Below, one piece after another: positions 1 through 7,197 of a DNA stretch of 64,000 nucleotides. The stretch is from assembly GCA_000472185.1 (NCBI GenBank), contig AVDB01000005.1:1-64000 (forward strand), written 5' to 3'. A program made the position numbers and the translations under genes. Under the pieces are notes generated by a model. The model did no database searches. It had not been told where the DNA came from and saw only the letters and a program-made list of their open reading frames with translations. Source of the stretch: Rhodobacteraceae bacterium HIMB11 (GTDB lineage Bacteria > Pseudomonadota > Alphaproteobacteria > Rhodobacterales > Rhodobacteraceae). Within the stretch, counting starts at the first letter, position 1. Each line of letters starts with the position of its first letter.

Positions 1-185
1 GTATTATCGTTGTAGAAGTTTGCAGTAACTTTGTGGAAGCCTTTATCTGTCACTCGGCCATATCCACATAACCACTTTTTATTCATGCAATATTCGTAAG
101 CCGCAATGCGATCCGATGCGCCGCGTTTGGCGGCAATGTTAAGCAGAGCGTCCGTGTAGTCACTATGTGTGTAAAACTGTCGCAT
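1..185 (-). CDS. Hypothetical protein, partial (runs off left edge)
   Basis: An open frame of about 61 codons starts at an ATG at 185 and continues past the window edge. An in-frame TGA lies eleven codons upstream, and no good ribosome binding site precedes the ATG; an in-frame TTG at 209 is an alternative start. The visible part is rich in basic and aromatic residues, with no signal peptide or membrane segment. I do not recognise a family. It would be cotranscribed downstream of the 343-714 gene if real. Coding status is uncertain. Confidence 0.35.
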   Translation of the reverse strand, partial: MRQFYTHSDYTDALLNIAAKRGASDRIAAYEYCMNKKWLCGYGRVTDKGFHKVTANFYNDN

Positions 186-275
186 ACAATCAAGGTAGGA
201 TTGTATCAAATAGCGTCAAATAAATACTTTTGCATACTATGTGAGCTAAGCAGCGAAGAATGTCACATAAAGCGA

Positions 276-297
276 TATCGCAGCTGTAACTGCGATA
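276..297 (-). terminator. Hairpin downstream of the 343-714 gene
   Basis: A perfect 8-bp stem (TATCGCAG / CTGCGATA) with a 6-nt loop lies 45 bp beyond the stop codon of the minus-strand gene 343-714. The T-rich tract on its minus-strand 3' side is weak, so termination is plausible but not certain. Confidence 0.4.
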
Positions 298-342
298 CAA
301 AAATATATCACAACACTGCCAATACGCTGTTCTTCTGAACGC

Positions 343-714
343 TTAGGCATCTGTGCCAAGTGCGTATGTGAAATACAGGAAGCCTGCTGAAACGATTACA
401 AGCAGATACCACATAGCATCCATTGGAATTGCTCCTGTAGCTGCGTGATACAGTGGCATTGCGAGCAGTATTATCTGTGCGATTAACGCTAGCTTGGTGA
501 ACTCGTGTAAACGTTCCCCTAGCAAACTAGGCATCTGAAAAAAGAACAAACCGACGATTATCAAAGTTGATCCCCAATGCTCTGACATGGTTGCAATGCC
601 TACGCTGTGTTCCCAACCCATCATTTCAGAAACCATCCATGTTGGTATTCCAAAAGTAAGGCCCATGACAATGTGAATTAGGCCAAAAGCCTTCAATAAA
701 GTTGGAAGGGTCAT
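343..714 (-). CDS. Small four-helix membrane protein of unknown function
   Basis: Predicted 123-residue inner-membrane protein with four hydrophobic segments (about residues 5-27, 42-62, 72-90 and 98-116). The ATG at 714 was chosen because GGAG sits at the right distance before it; the upstream ATG at 738 has no such site and would place the Shine-Dalgarno inside the gene. It follows the GYD-domain gene on the same strand after 249 bp and is similar in size and layout to the membrane proteins at 1534-1944 and 7198-7605, so the island has three of this type. No catalytic motif is visible. It may serve as a membrane anchor or quinone-exposed partner, but that is speculation. Confidence 0.75.
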   Translation of the reverse strand: MTLPTLLKAFGLIHIVMGLTFGIPTWMVSEMMGWEHSVGIATMSEHWGSTLIIVGLFFFQMPSLLGERLHEFTKLALIAQIILLAMPLYHAATGAIPMDAMWYLLVIVSAGFLYFTYALGTDA

Positions 715-963
715 TTTCTTTCTCCGAAAGTTGGCCATTTCATTGTATCACAAAAGGAAAAAATCACCAAATGCAGTTCGGTCAAACGAAGATTGGAAAC
801 CATAACCAGCTAGTGATGATCTGATGCTTGTTTCGACCATCACAATCATAATAGAACTCGCCAGAATGACTGATGCGATGCTGTGCCAATGATGATTTCC
901 GCATCACTATCGGCACTGCTTAGTGCTTGCTTCGGTTATTCTGGTCGTTCGGTTTATAAATGA

Positions 964-1287
964 CTATGCGTTCGCTGGCACGTAGGCTTTAACAATTTTC
1001 TGAGCCGCTGCAACAACTGGTGTGTGATCGATGCATTCGTGAACCATAAGACTTGTAAAAGTTCCAGACGCCTGCGCGGCCGCCATCACGCCCATCATGG
1101 TATTTGCATCAGGAACATTGAAGTCAACGATGATGTCATAAGGACCACGCATAAAACTAGCAAAGTTTACACTCCCGCCTGCGGCTTCTGCAACTGCTTT
1201 AATTGCTGCCATTCGGTCAGAACCACCGATGATGCCTTTTGCTCCCTCAGAATTATAAGCACCCATCATAATTGCTCTAATTGTCAT
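964..1287 (-). CDS. GYD domain protein
   Basis: A 107-residue protein of the GYD family (a small ferredoxin-like alpha/beta barrel). The characteristic stretch RGPYDIIVDFNVPD is at about residues 47-60, and the C-terminal strand region follows after a helix rich in Ala and Met. Family members are uncharacterised and usually assemble as dimers. The start at 1287 is set by GGGGAGAA upstream. The gene begins 56 bp downstream of the operator at 1344-1360 and is separated from the preceding gene by a terminator, so it opens its own transcription unit, probably with the 343-714 membrane protein. Confidence 0.85.
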   Translation of the reverse strand: MTIRAIMMGAYNSEGAKGIIGGSDRMAAIKAVAEAAGGSVNFASFMRGPYDIIVDFNVPDANTMMGVMAAAQASGTFTSLMVHECIDHTPVVAAAQKIVKAYVPANA

Positions 1288-1343
1288 ACGTTTTCTCCCC
1301 GTTGTTTAATGCAGAAATGCTAACATACGGGCCACATGCCGCC

Positions 1344-1360
1344 AGTACAGAAATTGTACC
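1344..1360 (-). promoter_or_regulatory. Island operator, copy 1 (AGTACA-N5-TGTACC)
   Basis: On the minus strand this reads GGTACA-ATTTC-TGTACT, one mismatch from a perfect 6-5-6 palindrome. The gap to the GYD start codon at 1287 is 56 bp. A -10-like GTTAGC lies at 1324-1319, exactly 19 nt past the palindrome, as at copies 3, 4 and 5. Half-site centres are 11 bp apart, one helical turn, as expected for a dimeric regulator. Confidence 0.75.
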
Positions 1361-1372
1361 TAGAAGCGGGTG

Positions 1373-1426
1373 AAAAACGTGAGGCCAGCGAATAAAATTA
1401 TTGGGAACAAATCGACTGGCCTCACG
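1373..1426 (-). terminator. Rho-independent terminator of the 1534-1944 gene
   Basis: An 11-bp perfect stem (CGTGAGGCCAG, 1378-1388, against CTGGCCTCACG, 1416-1426) with a 27-nt loop is followed on the minus strand by five U residues (1377-1373). It separates the membrane-protein gene upstream from the operator and GYD gene downstream. Confidence 0.7.
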
Positions 1427-1533
1427 GTAGGAAGCTAGTGACCAACGCACGTTGCCAACCCGATGGTCACACTCCATTCGCCACAAACCAAGATGCTGCG
1501 GCAAATTCCTTCGCGTTAGACTAAAAGGCGGGA

Positions 1534-1944
1534 TTAACCGTAAAGGATACTGCCCATATTCACGAGTAATACTGTGTTAAGGATTAGAAAAACGATTGGG
1601 GCAAGATAACCTTCGGCTGTCGCCTTAACGCCTTCCACGTTCGCCCATTCGCTATTTACAGTCTGATATCCGAATACCGTTGCCAGTAAAGATTGCGTCC
1701 AGCCCCATGCCACAAATGCCCAGGCACCTTGTGGCCCTATAAACAGCAATACGAGCGATATTACTGCGGCTGCGCCGACTTGAGTGCCAGCAAATCTTGT
1801 CATGAAGACTGCGCTATCACCAAATCCATACTGATCAACAAATGCTTTTGTTTGGAATAGGCATCTATAGCTATAATAGATCGCACCGACTAAAAGAACG
1901 ATCCAAACTATGAGGTTTAGGCTTCCACCAAAACTTTCTACCAT
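1534..1944 (-). CDS. Small four-helix membrane protein of unknown function
   Basis: A 136-residue integral membrane protein with hydrophobic segments at about residues 9-27, 56-76, 80-95 and 112-132. The start is well set by AAGGAGAG seven bases before the ATG. A hydrophilic loop (residues about 95-110) includes a Trp and several acidic residues. It follows the 2138-2461 gene on the same strand after 193 bp and is closed by a strong terminator. It resembles the 343-714 and 7198-7605 products in size and topology, though not obviously in sequence. I do not recognise a family, and function cannot be assigned from sequence. Confidence 0.8.
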   Translation of the reverse strand: MVESFGGSLNLIVWIVLLVGAIYYSYRCLFQTKAFVDQYGFGDSAVFMTRFAGTQVGAAAVISLVLLFIGPQGAWAFVAWGWTQSLLATVFGYQTVNSEWANVEGVKATAEGYLAPIVFLILNTVLLVNMGSILYG

Positions 1945-2137
1945 TTTAACTCTCCTTGTGTTGGCAGGTAAACGCTAGCACAACAAAGAAAATTTACCAA
2001 ATCAGGGAAAAGATCGCAGCACGATCAGACAAATCGTATCCATCGTGACCCGCATGACGACGCCATTAATAAATAGCAAACGTAGTAAGTTTCTTTGTAT
2101 TTGTTAGACTTCCGCGAGGAACCCCAGCGCTTGCTCT

Positions 2138-2461
2138 TCACGCACGGCTGTCAAAGAACATCCCTGGTAGGGGCGGTGGTGGTGCGTTAACGTCTAATCC
2201 ATGTACATCCGCTGCAAATTCAGCAAATTCGGGGGGCATCGTAGATATGATTTGAGCCCAACTTGCCGTTGGATCGTCACCTTCCATGGTAATGATCAAG
2301 AAATCTCCAGCGGGTGTATGTTGTACAAATGACCGCTCATGAACACCAGCAGCTTCACGCGAATTTGCAAAGTCAGGTGTAGATTTTATTTGTGCCATCA
2401 TAGCTTTCCACTTATCCATTTTACCAGGTAAAATAGGCATGCACATTGCTAAAAGAGCCAT
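2138..2461 (-). CDS. Small ferredoxin-like (alpha/beta-barrel) protein
   Basis: A 107-residue soluble protein whose pattern of strand (residues 2-9), helix (14-28), two strands (about 40-60), helix (65-85) and a Pro-rich tail fits a dimeric alpha/beta-barrel fold. The segment ending GDFLIITMEGDDP looks like the central hairpin strand seen in monooxygenase-like and DUF families of this fold. No catalytic residue can be pointed out. Its start lies before an AT-rich leader with a modest ribosome site. It is the second to last gene of the minus-strand series that begins at the 3738 microprotein. Confidence 0.7.
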   Translation of the reverse strand: MALLAMCMPILPGKMDKWKAMMAQIKSTPDFANSREAAGVHERSFVQHTPAGDFLIITMEGDDPTASWAQIISTMPPEFAEFAADVHGLDVNAPPPPLPGMFFDSRA

Positions 2462-2579
2462 ATTTAATCTCCATTATTTAGTTGGGTTTGGTTTTCCCAT
2501 CGTTGAAAGATGGGTGTGAAAATCATTTCGCATTTTCTAGTTTTATTTTACCTGGCTGTGGTGCACCTCGGGCTCAACT

Positions 2580-2852
2580 TTAACCCATTGGGTCACACCT
2601 GAATGCTTTCACAGTGATCTGAGCGCGCGTGTCAAACTCAACACTTTCGGGACGGGCCATGTGTTCGTCCATTTTACTCATATTCGCCTCATCCATTTCT
2701 GCAGATATGATACATTGCCGATCATTTACCGCTGCGAACATCTCGTTACGTGTAAATGCATCAGTGTATTTTTTCATCGTTGTATGATGTTCAATCCAGT
2801 CAACCGAAGACATTGATGGATTATTAACTGTGATAATTGCCATAAATCGCAT
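2580..2852 (-). CDS. Small ferredoxin-like (alpha/beta-barrel) protein
   Basis: A 90-residue protein starting MRFMAII, with a strand-helix-strand-strand-helix-strand pattern consistent with the same small barrel fold as its neighbours. His22 and His23 sit at the start of helix 1 in a WIEHHTTM motif. GGAG is placed correctly before the ATG at 2852. There are 130 bp to the upstream gene and 118 bp to the downstream gene on the same strand. No named family recognised; it is distinct in sequence from the neighbours, so this is not a simple tandem duplication. Confidence 0.7.
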   Translation of the reverse strand: MRFMAIITVNNPSMSSVDWIEHHTTMKKYTDAFTRNEMFAAVNDRQCIISAEMDEANMSKMDEHMARPESVEFDTRAQITVKAFRCDPMG

Positions 2853-2982
2853 GTGTTAACTCCAGTTTCATATGCAGTTATTCTATCAAATCGAATGATA
2901 GGCCTGCTGGATGTTAGTTGATGGGCATAGCAAGGCAGTGAAAAACAGCACAGCATTCAAAACGCCTCGCTATTATTTGTAT

Positions 2983-3606
2983 TTAACTAATCTTCATTAA
3001 TAAACGCGATTGGGTAAGAGTCCCAATTTCGTTGGCTTTTTCGATTAGTGAAGCAAAGTCTGTATTCGCAATGAGTGCGTCCATACAATCACCCCAATGC
3101 TCCAGATCCTTAAGTCGATATACCACGCGCATCATTTGATGGTCTTCGGCAATTAATGGCACACCAACGCCTAGCTCTGCATCAAGACTATCACAAATTT
3201 TCTGTAAACCAGGCACAAATTCCATCATTTTAGGGACATCCTTGCGTTCAACAGCATAATCACGATGCACTGATATATTCCGTTCGCCGCCGAGTTGCTG
3301 ATTATATAGCATCCTGCCTAACCAGGGTCCTCTCATTTGAGCGATAGGGTCTGCAGCCCTTTCTGCCTGCACTGCCAACATTTCAGGATCAGCAGAAAAA
3401 CCTTTCATTGCCCGTGCACCCGCACCAACTGTTTCGTACCAATTATAAACCTCATAATCTCCTGCGCGATCACCGCCTATCACTTTGTACAAGGATGAAG
3501 CTGCTCCGTGTTTTGTCATAGCAGATATTGCACGTCTTAATCGGGGTTCTAAAACCGCGTCTTTTCCATCGTAGGGTGTGAATTCTCTTATCGAAACATA
3601 ACTCAT
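2983..3606 (-). CDS. Two-domain ferredoxin-like protein
   Basis: A 207-residue protein that appears to be two fused alpha/beta-barrel units, about residues 1-105 and 110-207; each half begins with a strand and carries a Tyr/Trp-containing central strand (EVYNWYETV, MMRVVYRL) before its second helix. A fused pair would form within one chain the barrel that the single-domain neighbours form as dimers. The ATG at 3606 is preferred (GAGTG upstream); a GTG at 3615 is possible. It lies 30 bp downstream of a 33-codon membrane peptide gene, both behind the operator at 3792-3808. Confidence 0.75.
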   Translation of the reverse strand: MSYVSIREFTPYDGKDAVLEPRLRRAISAMTKHGAASSLYKVIGGDRAGDYEVYNWYETVGAGARAMKGFSADPEMLAVQAERAADPIAQMRGPWLGRMLYNQQLGGERNISVHRDYAVERKDVPKMMEFVPGLQKICDSLDAELGVGVPLIAEDHQMMRVVYRLKDLEHWGDCMDALIANTDFASLIEKANEIGTLTQSRLLMKIS

Positions 3607-3636
3607 ATTGAACACTCATTAATTGATTGGGTCCGT

Positions 3637-3738
3637 TTAGAGAGGCCAATGCAAGCCGCCATATTTCGCAAATAATTGAAAAAGGTAATACACGAACCCA
3701 ATCAACATTGCTGATATGTAAAGCGTGGTAGTTTGCAT
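3637..3738 (-). CDS. 33-residue single-pass membrane microprotein
   Basis: A 33-codon frame with a single hydrophobic helix (residues about 6-24: LYISAMLIGFVYYLFQLF) and a short basic/aromatic tail ending WPL. Support comes from a strong GAGGGG ribosome site eight bases before the ATG and from position: the start codon is 53 bp from the operator at 3792-3808, the same distance as at the other operator-headed genes. It leads the minus-strand unit 3606-1534. Too short for family assignment; it could be a regulatory or assembly peptide for a membrane partner. Confidence 0.6.
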   Translation of the reverse strand: MQTTTLYISAMLIGFVYYLFQLFAKYGGLHWPL

Positions 3739-3791
3739 GGAAAAATCCCCTCTTCATTGCTGCAAGAGTATGGGATGTGAGGAGATGGACT

Positions 3792-3808
3792 AGTACACAA
3801 TTTGTACT
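3792..3808. promoter_or_regulatory. Island operator, copy 2 (AGTACA-N5-TGTACT)
   Basis: A perfect 6-5-6 inverted repeat, spacer CAATT, between the divergent microprotein (start 3738) and the DMT exporter (start 3940). A TATAGT at 3827-3832 sits 18 nt past the palindrome on the plus strand, and CATACT at 3772-3767 sits 19 nt past it on the minus strand, so both promoters could be governed by one site. Confidence 0.8.
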
Positions 3809-3939
3809 GGCTTATTTAATGAATCATATAGTTTAAACAGCAAGGTGATGGATAAGTTCATATTTATTAGAGTTGTATGATGTGGGTAAAAGCTGTTAGG
3901 CGAGCTTGGGTAAATTATGTGCTCTAGCGGGAAGAAATC

Positions 3940-4845
3940 ATGAATGTTTTTCAGCCTAGATTCGGTTCTTATGCTGCTGCAATTCTGACTGTTACAATCT
4001 GGGCTGCATATTTGCTGGGGACACGTTATGCGGTTTCCTCAAATTTTTCTGTTGAAGAAATTTTAATCCTAAGAATAGTGCCAGCAGCGATTATTTTATC
4101 TCCTGTAATGTTGAAATTTGGCGTCGTTCCACCCAGGGGTACAAATGTAATCGGTGTGTTCATGTTGACCGTGGGCGCGAGCGCTCTGTTTCCATACTTT
4201 CTATCGAGTGCCTTGCAATTCGCGCCTGCATCTGACGCTGGTATCTTGGCGCCTGGTACACTCCCATTTTGGGCGGCTTTGAGTGCTTTTTTATTGATGG
4301 GGGATCGACCCAACAAAGTAAGACAGTTTGGTTTGCTCTGTATAATAGCTGGTGCACTATCTATTGCGATTTGGGAAATACTTTTGACGTCTTCCAATGG
4401 CACTTGGCGGGGGCACTTAATGTTTATGAGTGCCGCAGCATTTTGGTCAGTGTATTCAGTGTATTTTAAAATTAGCGGACTCAGCCCTTTGCATGCGCTA
4501 TCGATTGGAACGTTCTGGGCTGCTATCGCACTCGTAGTGTTTATTTCCTTCCGAGGAAACGCTGACTTCTCAGTTATTCCAATCAATGATATTTTCACGA
4601 TGGCCTTATTACAGGGCGTCTTAGTTGGATTGATATCAACACTATTATATTCTTATGCTGTAACGAACTTGGGTCCAGCAAAAACTGGGGCGATAGGAGC
4701 GCTGACGCCAGTTTTAACGCTATTAGGTGGATGGTTGTTTTTAGGTGAAAATATCACTGCAAATAAGCTTGCAGGAATGATTTTAGTGACTTTTGGCGTC
4801 ATGCTCGCATCAGGGGTTATTCAAACCTTCAAACGCTCAGCCTAA
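3940..4845 (+). CDS. EamA/DMT-family transporter
   Basis: A 301-residue inner-membrane protein with ten predicted helices in two EamA repeats (about residues 10-140 and 155-290). Repeat 1 ends in the typical region APGTLPFWAALSAFLLMGDRP, split across helix 4 and its loop; repeat 2 has GAIGALTPVLTLLGGWLFLGE. DMT proteins export or import small metabolites, amino acids or nucleotide sugars; substrate cannot be read from sequence. GGGAAGA precedes the ATG. The gene faces away from the small-protein unit across a shared operator, so it probably moves a compound handled by the island proteins. Confidence 0.85.
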   Translation: MNVFQPRFGSYAAAILTVTIWAAYLLGTRYAVSSNFSVEEILILRIVPAAIILSPVMLKFGVVPPRGTNVIGVFMLTVGASALFPYFLSSALQFAPASDAGILAPGTLPFWAALSAFLLMGDRPNKVRQFGLLCIIAGALSIAIWEILLTSSNGTWRGHLMFMSAAAFWSVYSVYFKISGLSPLHALSIGTFWAAIALVVFISFRGNADFSVIPINDIFTMALLQGVLVGLISTLLYSYAVTNLGPAKTGAIGALTPVLTLLGGWLFLGENITANKLAGMILVTFGVMLASGVIQTFKRSA

Positions 4846-4910
4846 CTTCATGCTGCAGTTGACTTCACACCCGTTGGTTTTCGAAAGTGCAATTACTCGC
4901 GACGCGGACT

Positions 4911-4927
4911 AATACAGTTTTTGTACT
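4911..4927 (+). promoter_or_regulatory. Island operator, copy 3 (AATACA-N5-TGTACT)
   Basis: Same 17-bp palindrome with one mismatch in the left half. It is 57 bp before the start codon of the DUF4242-like gene at 4985, with GTTAAA at 4947-4952 as a -10-like element exactly 19 nt past it. Confidence 0.75.
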
Positions 4928-4984
4928 ATTGAGATTTAATCAAGTTGTTAAATTTATTGTGCGAAAAAATGGAGTAACGGTTTC

Positions 4985-5270
4985 ATGAAAAATTTCTTAT
5001 TCGTCGCGAAATGGAAGGTGCTAGCAGTATTCCAAAACACGACTTGAACAACGCTGGTAAAGGATCGGAAGAAGTGTTGGAGGCAATGCGTTCTGAAGGA
5101 AAAATATAATGCAGGAGCAAAGTTACGTAGTTGGTAATGCTATATTTTGCGTTTATAATGCTGAAAACGAGGAATTAATTAGAGAGCATTCTGAGCGTTC
5201 AGGTGCGCCTGCGAATGAAATTTCAGAGATTACTACCGTAATAAAACATAACACATCATTCGTAAGTTAA
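4985..5270 (+). pseudogene. DUF4242-like gene broken by two A-run shifts
   Basis: Three overlapping frames together spell one DUF4242-type protein (small ferredoxin-like, some members bind nickel). The middle frame reads FLIRREMEGAS and continues to SEGK; the last frame, from 5109, reads SYVVGNAIFCVYNAENEE and RSGAPANEISEITTVI, the family signature. Adding one A to the A5 run at 4988-4992 and one A to the A5 run at 5100-5104 restores a single frame of about 95 codons from the ATG at 4985 to the TAA at 5268. The operator spacing supports that start. It is either a recent pseudogene, two read errors, or a gene that depends on slippage. Confidence 0.75.
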
Positions 5271-5314
5271 AGAAGAAAAATTCTTTAAACAATTAAACAG
5301 AAAACACGCTGTGA

Positions 5315-5340
5315 AAAGAGGGTCACTGGCCCTCTTTCTT
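5315..5340. terminator. Bidirectional terminator hairpin
   Basis: Stem AAAGAGGG / CCCTCTTT (8 bp) with a 7-nt loop between convergent genes. The plus-strand side is followed by CTTAATT. The stop codon of the minus-strand gene 5323-5505 falls in the loop. Confidence 0.65.
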
Positions 5341-5505
5341 AATTATTGGTATCGGGATTACTAAACCAGTCAATGGGTCAATGAACAGTTCCGTTTCAGG
5401 CCCAATTTTTGATTTTTGGTATTCGACTTGTGATTTTTCATTGCCTGTCGCAGGCGGTAAGTTGCGAAACCAAAGAGTTTGGTCATCTGGTAGTTTAATA
5501 GTCAT
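5323..5505 (-). CDS. Small hypothetical protein
   Basis: A 60-residue soluble protein, MTIKLPDDQTLW at the N terminus and a Pro/Ile-rich end (PIPIIKKEGQ). GAGG is eleven bases before the ATG at 5505. It is convergent with the DUF4242-like gene and terminates inside their shared hairpin. No family recognised. The hydrophobic strand-like segments FIDPLTGLVIPIPII could form part of a small beta structure. Real coding is likely but not certain. Confidence 0.5.
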   Translation of the reverse strand: MTIKLPDDQTLWFRNLPPATGNEKSQVEYQKSKIGPETELFIDPLTGLVIPIPIIKKEGQ

Positions 5506-5678
5506 CTCAACCTCAATGGTTATCAGTGATAAAAATTGGGAGAGGTATGGAGTTGATAACAGGAAGCGCCTCGCCCAGTTTTAGAAATACTTCTCATAAG
5601 GAGAAAGAAGTGTTTCAGTATCCACCCGTGACTGTTGAATGAATAATCTCATTTTGGGACTAAAAAAGAGACTTCTGA

Positions 5679-5695
5679 AGTACACTTTCTGTACT
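5679..5695 (+). promoter_or_regulatory. Island operator, copy 4 (AGTACA-N5-TGTACT)
   Basis: Perfect 6-5-6 palindrome with spacer CTTTC, 56 bp before the cupin start at 5752. The -10-like GTTAGA is at 5715-5720, 19 nt past the palindrome. Confidence 0.8.
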
Positions 5696-5751
5696 AGTTA
5701 CCTGCGTGACCACCGTTAGACTCAATAAGATGAGTAAACGTGGAGAACAAA

Positions 5752-6123
5752 ATGAGTAATTTATATGCAAAAAACTTTTCGGACGCAGATGAAGTAAAGA
5801 CACCGCCAAAGGCGCGTGTTGAGGTTGTAAAGTTAAATAATATTAACGCCTCAAAGCTGGTTTTGGAACCAGGGTGGAAGTGGTCAACATGCATCAAGCC
5901 AACTGTCGGTGGTGATAGTTGTCAAGCTGGTCATGTAGGTGTCGTCATTTCTGGCAGCATGACTGTGAAACATGACGATGGCTCAGAAATAACTGTTGGA
6001 GCTGGCGATGCTTACTACTTTGCACCAGGCCATGATGGCTGGGTTAATGGTGATGAACAGTGCATTGTTTATGAAATCGTAGAGGGTGGAAAAGATTTCG
6101 GACCTTGGAAGCACGCTCATTAA
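5752..6123 (+). CDS. Cupin-domain protein
   Basis: A 123-residue single-domain cupin. The cupin motif 1 region starts at about EPGWKWSTCIKP and HVGVVISGSMTV, and motif 2 is GAGDAYYFAPGHDGWVNG (about residues 84-101). Metal-ligand positions look incomplete: a His in HVGV and one in GHDG are visible, while the usual HxH pair is not. The start at 5752 has GGAGA before it; a GTG twelve bases upstream is less likely. First gene of the plus-strand unit 5752-7117, headed by operator copy 4. Such cupins often isomerise or sense small organic molecules; the substrate is unknown. Confidence 0.85.
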   Translation: MSNLYAKNFSDADEVKTPPKARVEVVKLNNINASKLVLEPGWKWSTCIKPTVGGDSCQAGHVGVVISGSMTVKHDDGSEITVGAGDAYYFAPGHDGWVNGDEQCIVYEIVEGGKDFGPWKHAH

Positions 6124-6155
6124 CTTTATCAGTAAACAAATTACAGGATAATCCA

Positions 6156-6413
6156 ATGCTCTTCATGATCACATCAAGTCACGACTATTCAACGTGCCAA
6201 ACGCATCATCCTGAAAAAGGACCATTATTCAAAGATACACTTGCAAATTTGGGTAAACATGGCGTGAAGGTCCATAACATGTACTCTAATCGCTTAGAGC
6301 ATACTTTGTTCATAGTATGTGAGGCAGATTGCTTTGAGCAATTAGATGCGGCTTTTGATCCGATTTTAGAGATGGGTCATTTGGAAGTTACGCCTGTGAT
6401 GGAACGTAAATAA
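6156..6413 (+). CDS. Small ferredoxin-like protein (DUF3303-like)
   Basis: An 85-residue protein beginning MLFMITSSHDYSTC, with the later pattern EHTLFIVCEADCFEQLDAAF and a closing strand GHLEVTPVM. This order of strand, helix, strand, acidic strand, helix and strand is typical of small alpha/beta-barrel stress-related families such as DUF3303, to which I would tentatively assign it. AGGA eight bases before the ATG at 6156 decides the start over an upstream in-frame ATG inside the cupin gene. Cotranscribed with the cupin (32 bp) and the SnoaL-like genes that follow. Confidence 0.75.
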   Translation: MLFMITSSHDYSTCQTHHPEKGPLFKDTLANLGKHGVKVHNMYSNRLEHTLFIVCEADCFEQLDAAFDPILEMGHLEVTPVMERK

Positions 6414-6426
6414 TGGGAATGTAATT

Positions 6427-6747
6427 ATGCTCTATGAAAAGTTGAAAAAGGCTTGGGACCAGGCCGATGTTGACGCTTACAAAGCGCTTCACCACGAAGA
6501 TTTTACTTTCACGTTTCATTCAACTGGTAGGGTCATGACGCGAGACGACATGACTGATCAGAGCATGAAAGGTATGATGATGACTGTCAAAAATACCCAT
6601 CAAAGATGTATCTACGAAAACGATGACATTCTTGTTGAACATGCATTTAGTGAATTCCCGTCAGGTGACAAAGAAGCAGTCATGATGGTTTCGCTGAAAA
6701 AAGACGGCCTCATCTGGCGCACAGAAACTGGTGCGACCCCAGTCTGA
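6427..6747 (+). CDS. SnoaL/NTF2-like protein
   Basis: A 106-residue NTF2-fold protein: N-terminal helix (YEKLKKAWDQADVDAYKALHHEDF), then a curved sheet region starting FTFHSTGRVMTRDDM, ending with strands AVMMVSLKKDGLIWRTETG. The helix followed by an H-x-D-F and a helix-capping RDDM is typical of SnoaL-like polyketide-cyclase or limonene-epoxide-hydrolase relatives. No confident catalytic Asp-His pair can be named. It lies 13 bp after the preceding gene and 25 bp before a second protein of the same fold, suggesting a related or heterodimeric pair. Confidence 0.75.
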   Translation: MLYEKLKKAWDQADVDAYKALHHEDFTFTFHSTGRVMTRDDMTDQSMKGMMMTVKNTHQRCIYENDDILVEHAFSEFPSGDKEAVMMVSLKKDGLIWRTETGATPV

Positions 6748-6772
6748 AAACACTCAAGTATAAGAGGTGTGA

Positions 6773-7117
6773 ATGCTAATCGCCAACGAACTTTTGGAAG
6801 CATTTCGTGATAGTTTCGTAAGCCTTGATAGCGAGCCCTTAGAAGCAGTTACGACGCCAAAATCTACAATCACTTTTACATCGACGGGTGAAACGCTCAA
6901 TCATAGAGAAATGCTGGATTGGGCGAAAAGCGGCGCATGTTATCAGTTACAAGACTTTGTTATTTTGAAAGATAGTGAGGACTGCATTGCTGGCACACAT
7001 TCTGCGAAAGGAAAAGACGCAGATGGTCATTGGCATGCTAAATGTTTTTTCTTTGCAAATATACGCAATGGAAAAATTGTTGATTGGTATGTACATGCAC
7101 GGCCGCTCGAAGAGTAA
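6773..7117 (+). CDS. SnoaL/NTF2-like protein
   Basis: A 114-residue second NTF2-fold protein, with an N-terminal helix (ANELLEAFRDSFVSLD), a strand at FTSTGETLNHREMLDWA that aligns in position with FHSTGRVMTRDDM of the preceding gene, and a C-terminal strand FFANIRNGKIVDWYVHARPL. The pair looks like an old duplication. Last gene of the 5752-7117 unit; a hairpin at 7156-7181 follows. Confidence 0.75.
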   Translation: MLIANELLEAFRDSFVSLDSEPLEAVTTPKSTITFTSTGETLNHREMLDWAKSGACYQLQDFVILKDSEDCIAGTHSAKGKDADGHWHAKCFFFANIRNGKIVDWYVHARPLEE

Positions 7118-7155
7118 TGAAGAAAAATATTCGGGGTTTGCAAAACTCAATTAAA

Positions 7156-7181
7156 AAGGGGACGAGAGTGATCGCCCCCTT
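7156..7181. terminator. Bidirectional terminator between convergent genes
   Basis: AAGGGG (7156-7161) pairs with CCCCTT (7176-7181), with an inner CGA/TCG pairing. On the minus strand it ends in UUUUU, so it mainly serves the membrane-protein gene 7198-7605, and may also stop the plus-strand unit. Confidence 0.6.
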
Positions 7182-7197
7182 GCTCATGGTTAAATTT

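Noticed and set aside
1277-1504. 75-codon minus-strand frame
   Set aside because: It spans the terminator at 1373-1426 and operator copy 1, has no ribosome site, and its residues look random.
2080-2100. Possible sixth operator (AGTAAGTTTCTTTGTATT)
   Set aside because: Half-site spacing is 12 instead of 11 and only a few positions fit; no gene start lies at the normal distance.
4026-4598. 190-codon frame opposite the DMT transporter
   Set aside because: A shadow of the membrane protein, with no ribosome site and no family pattern.
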